Below are positions 1-5,003 of a stretch of DNA of 5,003 nt, piece after piece. The notes beneath the pieces were generated by a model. That model was given only the letters and a program-made list of their open reading frames with translations, made no database searches and was not told the origin of the DNA. Both the position numbers and the translations under genes were made by a program. How positions within the stretch are numbered: the first letter of the stretch is position 1; each line of letters starts with the position of its first letter. This DNA comes from Verrucomicrobiales bacterium. GTDB taxonomy: Bacteria; Verrucomicrobiota; Verrucomicrobiia; Verrucomicrobiales; DEV007. Where the stretch lies: contig NYVP01000046.1 of the NCBI GenBank assembly GCA_002684575.1, forward strand, positions 6,555 through 11,557, written 5' to 3'.

Positions 1-635
1 GCTTCTTGAAAATTTTTACTCCAATCCTTGTGGGCCTCATCAAATCCCTTCAACGGAGCCCCATCAGCGGCGCCATCCCATTGATCTAGTTGGTGAGCAA
101 ATTCATGAATGACCAAATTTTGCCCATCATTAGTTATTGCAGGCCCTCTTAACGTATGTTTCCAAGATAATACTATAGTGCCCTGTTCCCAAGATTCCCC
201 AAGCCGTGAACCTCCACTTGCTATCGTTCCATCTTTATTCTGTCTTTGTTCAGCACGATACATATCAGGATAAACTAGAATAGTTGTTAGCTTATCATAA
301 AAACCGCATCGACCATTAACCAAAAGAAGACAGGCTTGCCCTGCAATTGTGACGCACATTTCTTCGGTTAATTCTTCCAAATCGCCACATGCCTCAAAGG
401 TCTTCTCATCCATGAAAATATTAATGTATCCATGTAAGGTTTTTTTTACGCTATCAGGCAATTTTTTATACAAAGGAAAATTCTTCTTTAAGATATCTTG
501 CCATTCTTGAGGAAAAACTGAGAGCATTAAACTCTGCCTGCGCTTTTTGACTTGTTTTGACTGAGCCAATAAAAATACCACTAAAATTGTTGCCAGTATC
601 AGTATTAAAATAATAATTATGTATATATTAGTCAC
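1..635 (-). CDS. mtfA: MtfA-like zinc-dependent peptidase (M90 family) with N-terminal membrane anchor, C-terminus outside window
   Basis: Partial gene reading off the left edge; 211 complete codons are present. The metallopeptidase signature HEFAH lies at residues 177-181 (two zinc-binding His and the catalytic Glu) and is followed by QLDQWDGAADGAP. Residues 148-158 read SWEQGTIVLSW, matching the block before the active site in MtfA (SWQQGPIVLNW in E. coli). The third zinc ligand, a downstream Glu in known MtfA, is outside the window. In enterobacteria MtfA binds the repressor Mlc (DgsA) and has aminopeptidase activity; a link to Mlc cannot be assumed here. Residues 4-25 are a run of Ile, Leu, Val and Ala followed by the basic stretch KQVKKRR (28-34), which predicts an N-terminal membrane anchor with the peptidase domain in the cytoplasm. 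The GTG start at 635 is chosen because an in-frame TAG directly precedes it and the next Met (residue 37, 527-525) would remove the anchor. There is no clear ribosome binding site. Confidence 0.88.
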   Translation of the reverse strand, partial: MTNIYIIIILILILATILVVFLLAQSKQVKKRRQSLMLSVFPQEWQDILKKNFPLYKKLPDSVKKTLHGYINIFMDEKTFEACGDLEELTEEMCVTIAGQACLLLVNGRCGFYDKLTTILVYPDMYRAEQRQNKDGTIASGGSRLGESWEQGTIVLSWKHTLRGPAITNDGQNLVIHEFAHQLDQWDGAADGAPLKGFDEAHKDWSKNFQE

Positions 636-713
636 CTATCACTATTATAAACGATTAGAACAATTACTCACAGAAAAAACAGAGGCGACTCGACTGATCT
701 ATCACCTATTATA
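636..713. repeat. Near-perfect 14/15-bp direct repeat spanning the divergent spacer
   Basis: CTATCACTATTATA at 636-649 recurs as CTATCACCTATTATA at 699-713, identical except for one extra C. The copies start 63 bp apart, close to six turns of B-DNA. One copy abuts the mtfA-like GTG and overlaps its -10; the other ends on the first base of the esterase ATG. A shared 8-mer, TCACCTAT, also occurs at 632-639 and 702-709. The position suggests a regulator binding two sites on the same helix face, but this is inference. The rest of the 77-bp spacer shows nothing else I can name. Confidence 0.5.
644..649 (-). promoter_or_regulatory. Consensus -10 hexamer just upstream of the mtfA-like start
   Basis: The minus strand reads TATAAT here, a perfect -10 match, ending 8 bp before the GTG start codon. 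Transcription would then begin about 0-3 nt before the GTG, giving a leaderless or nearly leaderless mRNA, which fits the missing Shine-Dalgarno sequence. No good -35 hexamer is seen 16-18 bp upstream, and the region is AT-rich, so a chance match is possible. Confidence 0.4.
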
Positions 714-1678
714 TGTATAAATTTATATTTTTATTTTCTTTCGTATTTTTTCTTGGTCTCCAATGGCAGGGATACGGACAAAATTCTCATAACGCCAAAA
801 AATCAGTTAAAGTCTTTATTCTTGCCGGCCAATCAAATATGGAAGGCCATGGGCTCATTAAAGGAAGGCCAGATCAAAGAGGAACCCTCGAAAAACTTAT
901 AAAAAATCCAAAGGCGTCAAAGAATTTAAAAACCTTAGCCAATTCGAATGGAGAATGGAAGACCAGAGATGACGTATGGATTAGCTGGCTCAATAAAAAC
1001 GGAAAGCTTACTGTAGGTGGATATGCTGGGAGAGGCTCAATAGGCCCTGAGCTTGGCTTTGGATGGGTACTCGGTGATTACTTAAAGGAACCAGTAATTC
1101 TATTAAAATTTGGTCCTGGTGGAACCAGTCTAGCCGGCCCTTGGAGACCGCCAAGTTCTGGCCCTAAGGATGGTGAAGCTAGAGGTGACAAAATAGGAAG
1201 TCAGTATGATCACTTAGTAAATAAAACGAAAAATATCATGTCTAATTTGGACAAGTATTTTCCTAACTTAAAAGGCAGTAGATTAGAAATAGCGGGGTTT
1301 GGTTGGCACCAAGGATGGAATGATGGTTGTAATATGAAAGATTCAAAAGAATATAAGCAAAATCTTATCAATTTCATAAAAGATGTCAGAAGAGATTTAA
1401 ATGTCGATGACCTTCCCTTTGTCATAGCCGGAAGTGGGTTTGGTGGTTGGGAGCAATCCATTGACAGGCGACTCATCATCATAAACTCACAGAAATCGGT
1501 AACAGAAATTCCTGAGCTGAAAGGATCAACTCGTTACGTTGAAACGAGAGACTTTTTTCGTGATGGTTCCGTATCACCAAGACCAATTCGTTATCACTGG
1601 TGCTGTAACGCAGAAACTTATTGGTTGATAGGAGAAAGCATGGGGAAATCGATGATTGAAATTTTGAAGAAAAAATAA
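713..1678 (+). CDS. Secreted sialate O-acetylesterase-like (SASA / CE6-type) carbohydrate esterase
   Basis: 321 residues, complete. Residues 1-23 form a signal peptide (Lys3, then a Phe/Leu/Val core, with cleavage likely after GYGQ), so the enzyme is probably exported. The mature protein opens with the SGNH-like block GQSNMEG at 39-45, where Ser41 is the expected nucleophile. Gly-rich GPGGTSLAGPWRPPSSG at 134-150 probably supplies oxyanion-hole residues, WHQGWND lies at 198-204, and the C-terminal block RYHWCCNAETYWLIGESMG holds His295 as the likely catalytic base. Family members remove acetyl groups from sugars such as sialic acid or acetylated xylan; the substrate here is unknown. The usual Asp three residues before the catalytic His is not seen (the sequence is PIRYH). 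WHQGWND replaces the textbook WHQGE, but both variants are familiar from planctomycetal and verrucomicrobial paralogues. The ATG at 713 is the first start after an in-frame TGA at 695-697. There is no close Shine-Dalgarno sequence. The lipase gene follows 41 bp downstream on the same strand. Confidence 0.85.
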   Translation: MYKFIFLFSFVFFLGLQWQGYGQNSHNAKKSVKVFILAGQSNMEGHGLIKGRPDQRGTLEKLIKNPKASKNLKTLANSNGEWKTRDDVWISWLNKNGKLTVGGYAGRGSIGPELGFGWVLGDYLKEPVILLKFGPGGTSLAGPWRPPSSGPKDGEARGDKIGSQYDHLVNKTKNIMSNLDKYFPNLKGSRLEIAGFGWHQGWNDGCNMKDSKEYKQNLINFIKDVRRDLNVDDLPFVIAGSGFGGWEQSIDRRLIIINSQKSVTEIPELKGSTRYVETRDFFRDGSVSPRPIRYHWCCNAETYWLIGESMGKSMIEILKKK

Positions 1679-1691
1679 TCGTAAGAAAAAT

Positions 1692-1717
1692 TTATCCTCT
1701 AATATTAAAAGAGATAA
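1692..1717 (+). promoter_or_regulatory. Possible hairpin enclosing the ribosome binding region of the lipase gene
   Basis: TTAT-C-CTCT at 1692-1700 can pair with AGAGATAA at 1710-1717, giving eight base pairs with one bulged C and a 9-nt loop. The AAAGAG purine stretch before the lipase ATG at 1720 falls inside the right arm, so pairing could hide the only ribosome-binding-like sequence. There is no T run after it, so it is not a standard terminator. The stem is AT-rich and may be weak or fortuitous. Confidence 0.3.
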
Positions 1718-1719
1718 TA

Positions 1720-2535
1720 ATGTTAAAATTCAACCTCAACGACAAAGGGTTTAATATTAACAACGCTTATAGTTGTTGCCTCCTATCGGATGCGGCCTAT
1801 TTACCTAAAGAACTCATCGGCCACAAATTAATCGAAGAATGGGGAATGACTTCAGTTTCCCCTTTTTCAAATAATAATGCCAGGGGTTTTGTAGCTTCAT
1901 CCGAAGAAATAACTGTAGTCGCTTTTACAGGAAGTGAATTTGATATTGAGCTTTGGCAGGAAAATATTGACGCTCAATTCTCACCAGGTCCCTTCCAATC
2001 GGAGGATCGTGTTCATCGAGGTTTCAATCTTGGAATATCCGATATTCGGGATGAGTTAATATCCAAAGTTGAAAAAATTGGAAATAAAAACTCTAAACTA
2101 ATTATTACTGGTCATAGCCTTGGTGGCGCCATTGCCAATATTTTTGCTGCTCACATGTTTCATAATGAAATCAAACCTCATGCCATTTATACATTTGGAT
2201 CACCTAGAGTAGGATGTAAAAAATTTCGCCAATTATACGATTATATATCCAAGGGCAGAAGTTTTCGCATTGTAAATCGACATGATATAGTTCCACGAAC
2301 TCCTCCCAGAATTTCCAGATTCCACCATGTCGGTGAGTTACATTATATAGATCCTTCTGGTAAAATGCATAAAGGAATAAGTGCTTGGAATCGTCTTTTA
2401 CTATATCTAGACCCTAAAGGCAAAACACCTAAAGCTCATATTAAGGAAATTATAAAGAGACTTCCAAATGCAATCGAGGACCATTTGCTAAAGAATTATT
2501 TAATCAAATTTGAATCTCTTATAGAGAATAAATAA
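1720..2535 (+). CDS. Class 3 lipase family alpha/beta hydrolase, apparently without signal peptide
   Basis: 271 residues, complete. The nucleophile elbow GHSLGGA starts at Gly131, with Ser133 as catalytic serine. Asp189 in NRHDIVPRTPP is the expected acid, and His255 in the C-terminal EDHLLKNYL motif the expected base, in the order and spacing normal for lipase_3 (PF01764). VVAFTGSE around residues 66-73 corresponds to the FRGT-type oxyanion strand, and YTFGSPRVG follows the elbow as usual. The family hydrolyses acylglycerols or other esters. The N-terminus (MLKFNLNDKGFN) lacks a signal peptide and no membrane segment is visible, so the protein looks cytoplasmic unless exported by another route; this is unusual beside a secreted esterase. 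The ATG at 1720 is the only plausible start, because codons back to the end of the esterase gene offer no ATG, GTG or TTG. An AAAGAGA stretch 5-6 nt upstream is the nearest thing to a Shine-Dalgarno sequence in this window. Probably co-transcribed with the esterase. Confidence 0.9.
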   Translation: MLKFNLNDKGFNINNAYSCCLLSDAAYLPKELIGHKLIEEWGMTSVSPFSNNNARGFVASSEEITVVAFTGSEFDIELWQENIDAQFSPGPFQSEDRVHRGFNLGISDIRDELISKVEKIGNKNSKLIITGHSLGGAIANIFAAHMFHNEIKPHAIYTFGSPRVGCKKFRQLYDYISKGRSFRIVNRHDIVPRTPPRISRFHHVGELHYIDPSGKMHKGISAWNRLLLYLDPKGKTPKAHIKEIIKRLPNAIEDHLLKNYLIKFESLIENK

Positions 2536-2543
2536 TTACTTTC

Positions 2544-3311
2544 TCAGTCCCTCAAAAATACAGGTTCATTTGTAGTTGAAGATTCTGAACAGTAGTAATA
2601 TCCATCGGTTTCAAATTCCAACAATCTGGATCGTGTCTTGATTTTATTTCGGATAATAAAATCGGCCATCATGCCTCTGGCCTTCTTAGCATAAAAACTA
2701 ATAAATTTATATTTACCATTTTTGTAATCTTTAAATGTAGGAGTTATGACCTCTACACCAATTTTTTTAAGGTCAACTGCATTGGCATATTCATTGGAAG
2801 CAAGATTTACCAATGCCTTGCTTTTAGTTTCCTCGATAGCCTTACTCAAGGCTGTTGTTAATTTATTACCCCAAAATTCATAGAGGTTTCCCCCTCTTTT
2901 ATTTTTAAAGTTCGTACCCATCTCTAAACGATAAGCTTGTATCAAATCAAGAGGCCTTAACATACCATATAGCCCACTTAAAATACGCAATCTTTTCTGA
3001 GCAAAATCAAAATCGCTAGACTTCCAATCATTTAAATTAAACCCGGTGTAGACGTCACCTTTAAAGGCCAATAAAGCTTGCCGAGAATTTTCAATATTAA
3101 ATGGCGTAGACCAAGCACGGTATCTATCAAAATTTAACTTAGAGAGTTTTTCACTTATACTCATTAATTCCTCTAACTCTTTTTGAGTAATTTTCTTTAA
3201 TCCATCAACCAATGCCTTGGAGTCAGAAATAAATTCGGGATTCGAATGCTTATTGGTTAAGCATTCACCGTTGAAATCCAGTGTTTTTGCAGGAGAAAGT
3301 GTTATTACCAT
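2544..3311 (-). CDS. yaaA: Peroxide stress protein YaaA (DUF328/UPF0246)
   Basis: 255 residues, against 258 in E. coli YaaA, and similar along the whole length. Family blocks are SPAKTLDF (6-13), AFKGDVYTG (82-90), LSGLYGMLRPLDL (111-123), YRLEMG (127-132), LASNEY (170-175), SFYAKKARGMM (205-215) and the C-terminal EPVFLRD. In E. coli, yaaA is induced by OxyR during hydrogen peroxide stress and limits free intracellular iron and the resulting DNA damage. The protein is cytoplasmic and has been reported to bind DNA, with no agreed enzymatic reaction. The ATG at 3311 begins the conserved MVITLSPAKT start, and an in-frame stop lies 9 bp further upstream. No Shine-Dalgarno sequence is seen. The gene is convergent with the lipase (8 bp between stops) and divergent from htpG, another stress gene. 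Identification is secure; its regulation in this organism is unknown. Confidence 0.96.
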   Translation of the reverse strand: MVITLSPAKTLDFNGECLTNKHSNPEFISDSKALVDGLKKITQKELEELMSISEKLSKLNFDRYRAWSTPFNIENSRQALLAFKGDVYTGFNLNDWKSSDFDFAQKRLRILSGLYGMLRPLDLIQAYRLEMGTNFKNKRGGNLYEFWGNKLTTALSKAIEETKSKALVNLASNEYANAVDLKKIGVEVITPTFKDYKNGKYKFISFYAKKARGMMADFIIRNKIKTRSRLLEFETDGYYYCSESSTTNEPVFLRD

Positions 3312-3319
3312 ACTATATG

Positions 3320-3325
3320 ATTATC
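3320..3325 (-). promoter_or_regulatory. -10-like hexamer just upstream of yaaA
   Basis: The minus strand reads GATAAT (five of six consensus bases), ending 8 bp before the yaaA ATG, the same spacing as the -10 before the mtfA-like gene. It would yield a nearly leaderless yaaA mRNA. No recognisable -35 lies 16-18 bp upstream. The hexamer is part of a 7-bp direct repeat (TGATTAT on the plus strand at 3318-3324 and 3328-3334, 10 bp apart). Weak in such AT-rich DNA. Confidence 0.28.
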
Positions 3326-3420
3326 TTTGATTATTATTTACGCTACTTCTCTTAATTAGATTTATTAAAATCAATTCAATCTACCTTAAACTACAATTAA
3401 TTATTGAAAAACAATCAATG

Positions 3421-3449
3421 TTTATCACCCATATGATTTGGGTAGTCAA
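3421..3449 (-). promoter_or_regulatory. Alternative minus-strand promoter (TTGACT-17-GATAAA) for yaaA
   Basis: The minus strand has TTGACT at 3449-3444 (five of six -35 bases), an exact 17-bp spacer, and GATAAA at 3426-3421 (four of six -10 bases). It would start transcription near 3414 and give yaaA a leader of about 100 nt. The 17-bp spacer is exactly the imperfect palindrome at 3427-3443, an arrangement typical of an operator that blocks or remodels a promoter. It competes with the GATAAT element nearer the gene; the sequence does not decide between them. Confidence 0.35.
3427..3443. promoter_or_regulatory. 17-bp imperfect palindrome, candidate operator between yaaA and htpG
   Basis: ACCCATATGATTTGGGT has 8-bp arms around a central G, with one mismatched pair (positions 6 and 12). 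The GC-rich ends (ACCC/GGGT) stand out from the AT-rich surroundings. It lies in a 228-bp spacer between two divergent stress genes and fills the gap of a minus-strand promoter-like pair. It does not match CIRCE (TTAGCACTC-N9-GAGTGCTAA). The regulator is unknown. Confidence 0.42.
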
Positions 3450-3451
3450 AG

Positions 3452-3465
3452 TAAGTTCTAACTTA
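3452..3465. promoter_or_regulatory. 14-bp perfect inverted repeat, second candidate operator
   Basis: TAAGTT-CT-AACTTA has perfect 6-bp arms around a 2-bp centre. It begins 9 bp after the neighbouring palindrome, with the two centres about 23-24 bp apart. Its sequence is unrelated to the first palindrome, so two different regulators, or one operator plus chance symmetry, are possible. It is too short and lacks the T run needed for a terminator. Confidence 0.33.
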
Positions 3466-3502
3466 TTCCGACAGCATGAAGACAAAACTATTGTATGTCT
3501 CG

Positions 3503-3530
3503 TTGACAACACAAACTTAAAATTTAAAGT
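3503..3530 (+). promoter_or_regulatory. Candidate housekeeping-type promoter of htpG
   Basis: A perfect -35 TTGACA (3503-3508) is followed by a 16-bp spacer and TAAAGT (3525-3530), which keeps the key T, A and final T of the -10 consensus (four of six). The -10 ends 9 bp before the htpG ATG, so transcription would start about 2-3 nt before it. That makes the htpG mRNA nearly leaderless, consistent with no Shine-Dalgarno sequence before the start codon. Confidence 0.42.
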
Positions 3531-3539
3531 CACGCTTAA

Positions 3540-5003
3540 ATGAGTAAAGAAAATAAAAAACAGGAATTTCAAGCCGAAGTACAACAGCTTCTGGATATAG
3601 TTATTAACTCGCTATATACCGATAAAGAAATTTTCATTAGAGAACTTGTCTCAAATGCTGCCGATGCACTCGAGAAATTGAAGTATACAGAGCTAACAGG
3701 AAACAAAATCTGCGATTCCGAATTAGAGCTTGAGATCAAAATCACCACTGATGAGGAAAATAAAACCATAACTATTTCAGACCATGGCATAGGAATGGAA
3801 GAAAATGAACTCGTCGAGAATTTAGGTACAATTGCACACTCAGGTTCAAAGAACTTTATCAAATCAATTTCTGATACCTCTGAAAAAGAGACTAACCTCA
3901 TAGGCCAATTCGGAGTCGGATTTTATAGCGCCTTTATGGTAAGTGATAAAGTAAATGTCCAAACAAAATCATGGAAAGAAGGCTCAGCCACTCTTTCATG
4001 GGTAAGTGATGGTAAAACAGGTTATGAAATAGATGAGTCAGAGGATCAAAAAAGAGGCACCAGCATTACGATAGCTCTTCGAGATGAGCACGAAGAGTTT
4101 TCAAAAGACGAAAGAGTAAAAGAAGTGCTTCAAAGTTACTCTAGCTTTGTCCCCTTCCCCATAATTCTCAATGGTGAGAGAGTAAACAACATCGAGGCAT
4201 TATGGATGAAATCTAAATCTGATATCTCAGAGGAAGATTATACCGAATTTTATAAGTTTGCCGCCAAGGCTTTTGACGAACCTCGATACCGCCTGCACTT
4301 CAATGCCGATGCTCCTTTGATGATTAATTCTTTGGTATTTGTTCCGAAAGAAAATCCAGAAAAATTTGGGTTTGGCCAAATAGATCCTGGAGTGGCACTG
4401 TATTGTAATAAAGTCCTTATCGATGGACAGCCTAAAGGCTTGTTGCCAGATTGGCTGAGATTTTTGAAAGGCGTTATAGACAGTGAAGATTTACCTCTGA
4501 ATATTTCCAGAGAAACAATGCAGGATAGTGCACTGATCCGAAAACTTAATCGATTAATCACTAAAAGATTCATAAAGCTATTAGAGAATGAAGCGAAATC
4601 GAATGAAGAAGGTTATAATGACTTTTATGAACAGTACCGTCATTTTATAAAGGAGGGTGTGATCACTGACAATGATCATCGAGAGGAACTCTCAAAACTT
4701 CTTCGCTTTGAATCCTCAATGACCGAGAAGGGAAAGATGACTAGCCTGGACGATTATTTAAGCCGAATGAAGGAGTCCCAAGATAAAATTTATTATCAAG
4801 TTTCATCAGACAGAGAAAGCATTGAAGCTGCTCCATATTTGGAGGCATTCAAGGCAAGAAGCCTTGAGGTTTTATTTCTTTGTGAACCTATCGATGAATA
4901 TCTAGTGGGCAATCTGACTACTTATCAGGAAAAGGAACTTGTTTCTATAGACAAATCTGGACTCGAACTCGAGAAAATCGATAGTGATGGCGAGGGTTTG
5001 GAC
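3540..5003 (+). CDS. htpG: Molecular chaperone HtpG (bacterial Hsp90), C-terminus outside window
   Basis: 488 codons are open to the right edge; E. coli HtpG has 624, so the C-terminal dimerisation domain is mostly missing. HtpG is a cytosolic ATP-dependent homodimeric chaperone. The N-terminal GHKL ATPase domain shows RELVSNAADAL (34-44; catalytic Glu35, magnesium-binding Asn39), DHGIGM (81-86), LGTIAHSGSKNF (95-106, ATP lid) and GQFGVGFYSAF (122-132). The middle domain begins near ALW (220-222) and contains RFLKGVIDSEDLPLNISRE, with Arg324 matching the ATP-sensing arginine. SLDDYLSRMKESQDKIYY and LEVLFL mark its second half. The N-to-middle linker is shorter than in E. coli. Middle-domain wording such as ISRETMQDSALIRKLN reminds me of verrucomicrobial HtpG. 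The ATG at 3540 is preceded directly by an in-frame TAA, and no Shine-Dalgarno sequence is present. It is divergent from yaaA across a spacer with two inverted repeats, suggesting stress-responsive control. All visible catalytic residues are intact. Confidence 0.97.
   Translation, partial: MSKENKKQEFQAEVQQLLDIVINSLYTDKEIFIRELVSNAADALEKLKYTELTGNKICDSELELEIKITTDEENKTITISDHGIGMEENELVENLGTIAHSGSKNFIKSISDTSEKETNLIGQFGVGFYSAFMVSDKVNVQTKSWKEGSATLSWVSDGKTGYEIDESEDQKRGTSITIALRDEHEEFSKDERVKEVLQSYSSFVPFPIILNGERVNNIEALWMKSKSDISEEDYTEFYKFAAKAFDEPRYRLHFNADAPLMINSLVFVPKENPEKFGFGQIDPGVALYCNKVLIDGQPKGLLPDWLRFLKGVIDSEDLPLNISRETMQDSALIRKLNRLITKRFIKLLENEAKSNEEGYNDFYEQYRHFIKEGVITDNDHREELSKLLRFESSMTEKGKMTSLDDYLSRMKESQDKIYYQVSSDRESIEAAPYLEAFKARSLEVLFLCEPIDEYLVGNLTTYQEKELVSIDKSGLELEKIDSDGEGLD

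Noticed and set aside
1210..1482. Minus-strand 90-codon open frame inside the esterase gene
   Set aside because: It lies wholly within the well-supported esterase coding sequence, its protein resembles no family I know, and there is no start signal. It is a shadow frame.
2515..2527. TCTCT-TAT-AGAGA hairpin as a terminator for the lipase gene
   Set aside because: The stem is only 5 bp with few G-C pairs, it lies inside the coding sequence, and no T run follows it directly.
3312..3539. CIRCE element or small RNA gene in the htpG upstream spacer
   Set aside because: No TTAGCACTC-N9-GAGTGCTAA match exists, and no strong hairpin followed by a T run is seen, so neither can be supported.
3381..3584. 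Minus-strand 67-codon open frame across the yaaA/htpG spacer
   Set aside because: It covers the palindromes and runs into the conserved start of htpG on the other strand. Its composition (Phe/Leu/Ser/Thr-rich) is typical of antisense AT-rich DNA, and it has no recognisable domain.
3569..3901. Minus-strand 110-codon open frame opposite htpG
   Set aside because: It is antisense to the conserved Hsp90 ATPase domain and very Ser-rich, as expected from reading Glu/Asp/Lys codons backwards.
4250..4573. Minus-strand 107-codon open frame opposite htpG
   Set aside because: It is antisense to the conserved middle domain and has no family resemblance.

Overview
The window is AT-rich bacterial chromosome carrying five protein genes and no RNA gene, mobile element or CRISPR array that I can recognise. 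The organism is probably a Gram-negative of the Planctomycetota/Verrucomicrobiota group, with Verrucomicrobiota my preferred guess. Two things suggest this. The HtpG middle domain resembles what I remember of verrucomicrobial HtpG. The secreted SASA-type esterase has the GWND and RPPSSG signatures common in that superphylum. This rests on recall, not on a search. Most start codons here have no convincing Shine-Dalgarno sequence.

Layout. Positions 1-635 (minus) hold the N-terminal part of an MtfA-like zinc peptidase with a membrane anchor, cut by the window edge. A 77-bp divergent spacer (636-712) carries a near-perfect direct repeat and separates it from a plus-strand pair. The first gene of the pair is a secreted sialate O-acetylesterase-like (SASA/CE6-type) esterase (713-1678). 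After 41 bp comes a class 3 lipase without a signal peptide (1720-2535). The lipase converges on yaaA (2544-3311, minus), a peroxide-stress protein, with only 8 bp between stop codons. A 228-bp divergent spacer (3312-3539) contains two adjacent inverted repeats and several promoter-like elements. It leads into htpG (3540 to the window end, plus), the bacterial Hsp90, of which 488 codons are present.

How the parts fit. YaaA (iron and oxidative stress) and HtpG (protein folding stress) are transcribed away from a shared, operator-rich spacer, so joint stress control is a reasonable inference. The esterase and lipase may form a two-gene transcription unit for ester hydrolysis, one enzyme exported and one apparently not. 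The MtfA-like peptidase diverges from them, and nothing in the sequence links its function to theirs.

I found no new multi-gene system. The most interesting material is regulatory: promoter-like hexamers placed 8-9 bp before three start codons, suggesting leaderless or nearly leaderless mRNAs; paired repeats in the mtfA/esterase spacer; and paired palindromes in the yaaA/htpG spacer.
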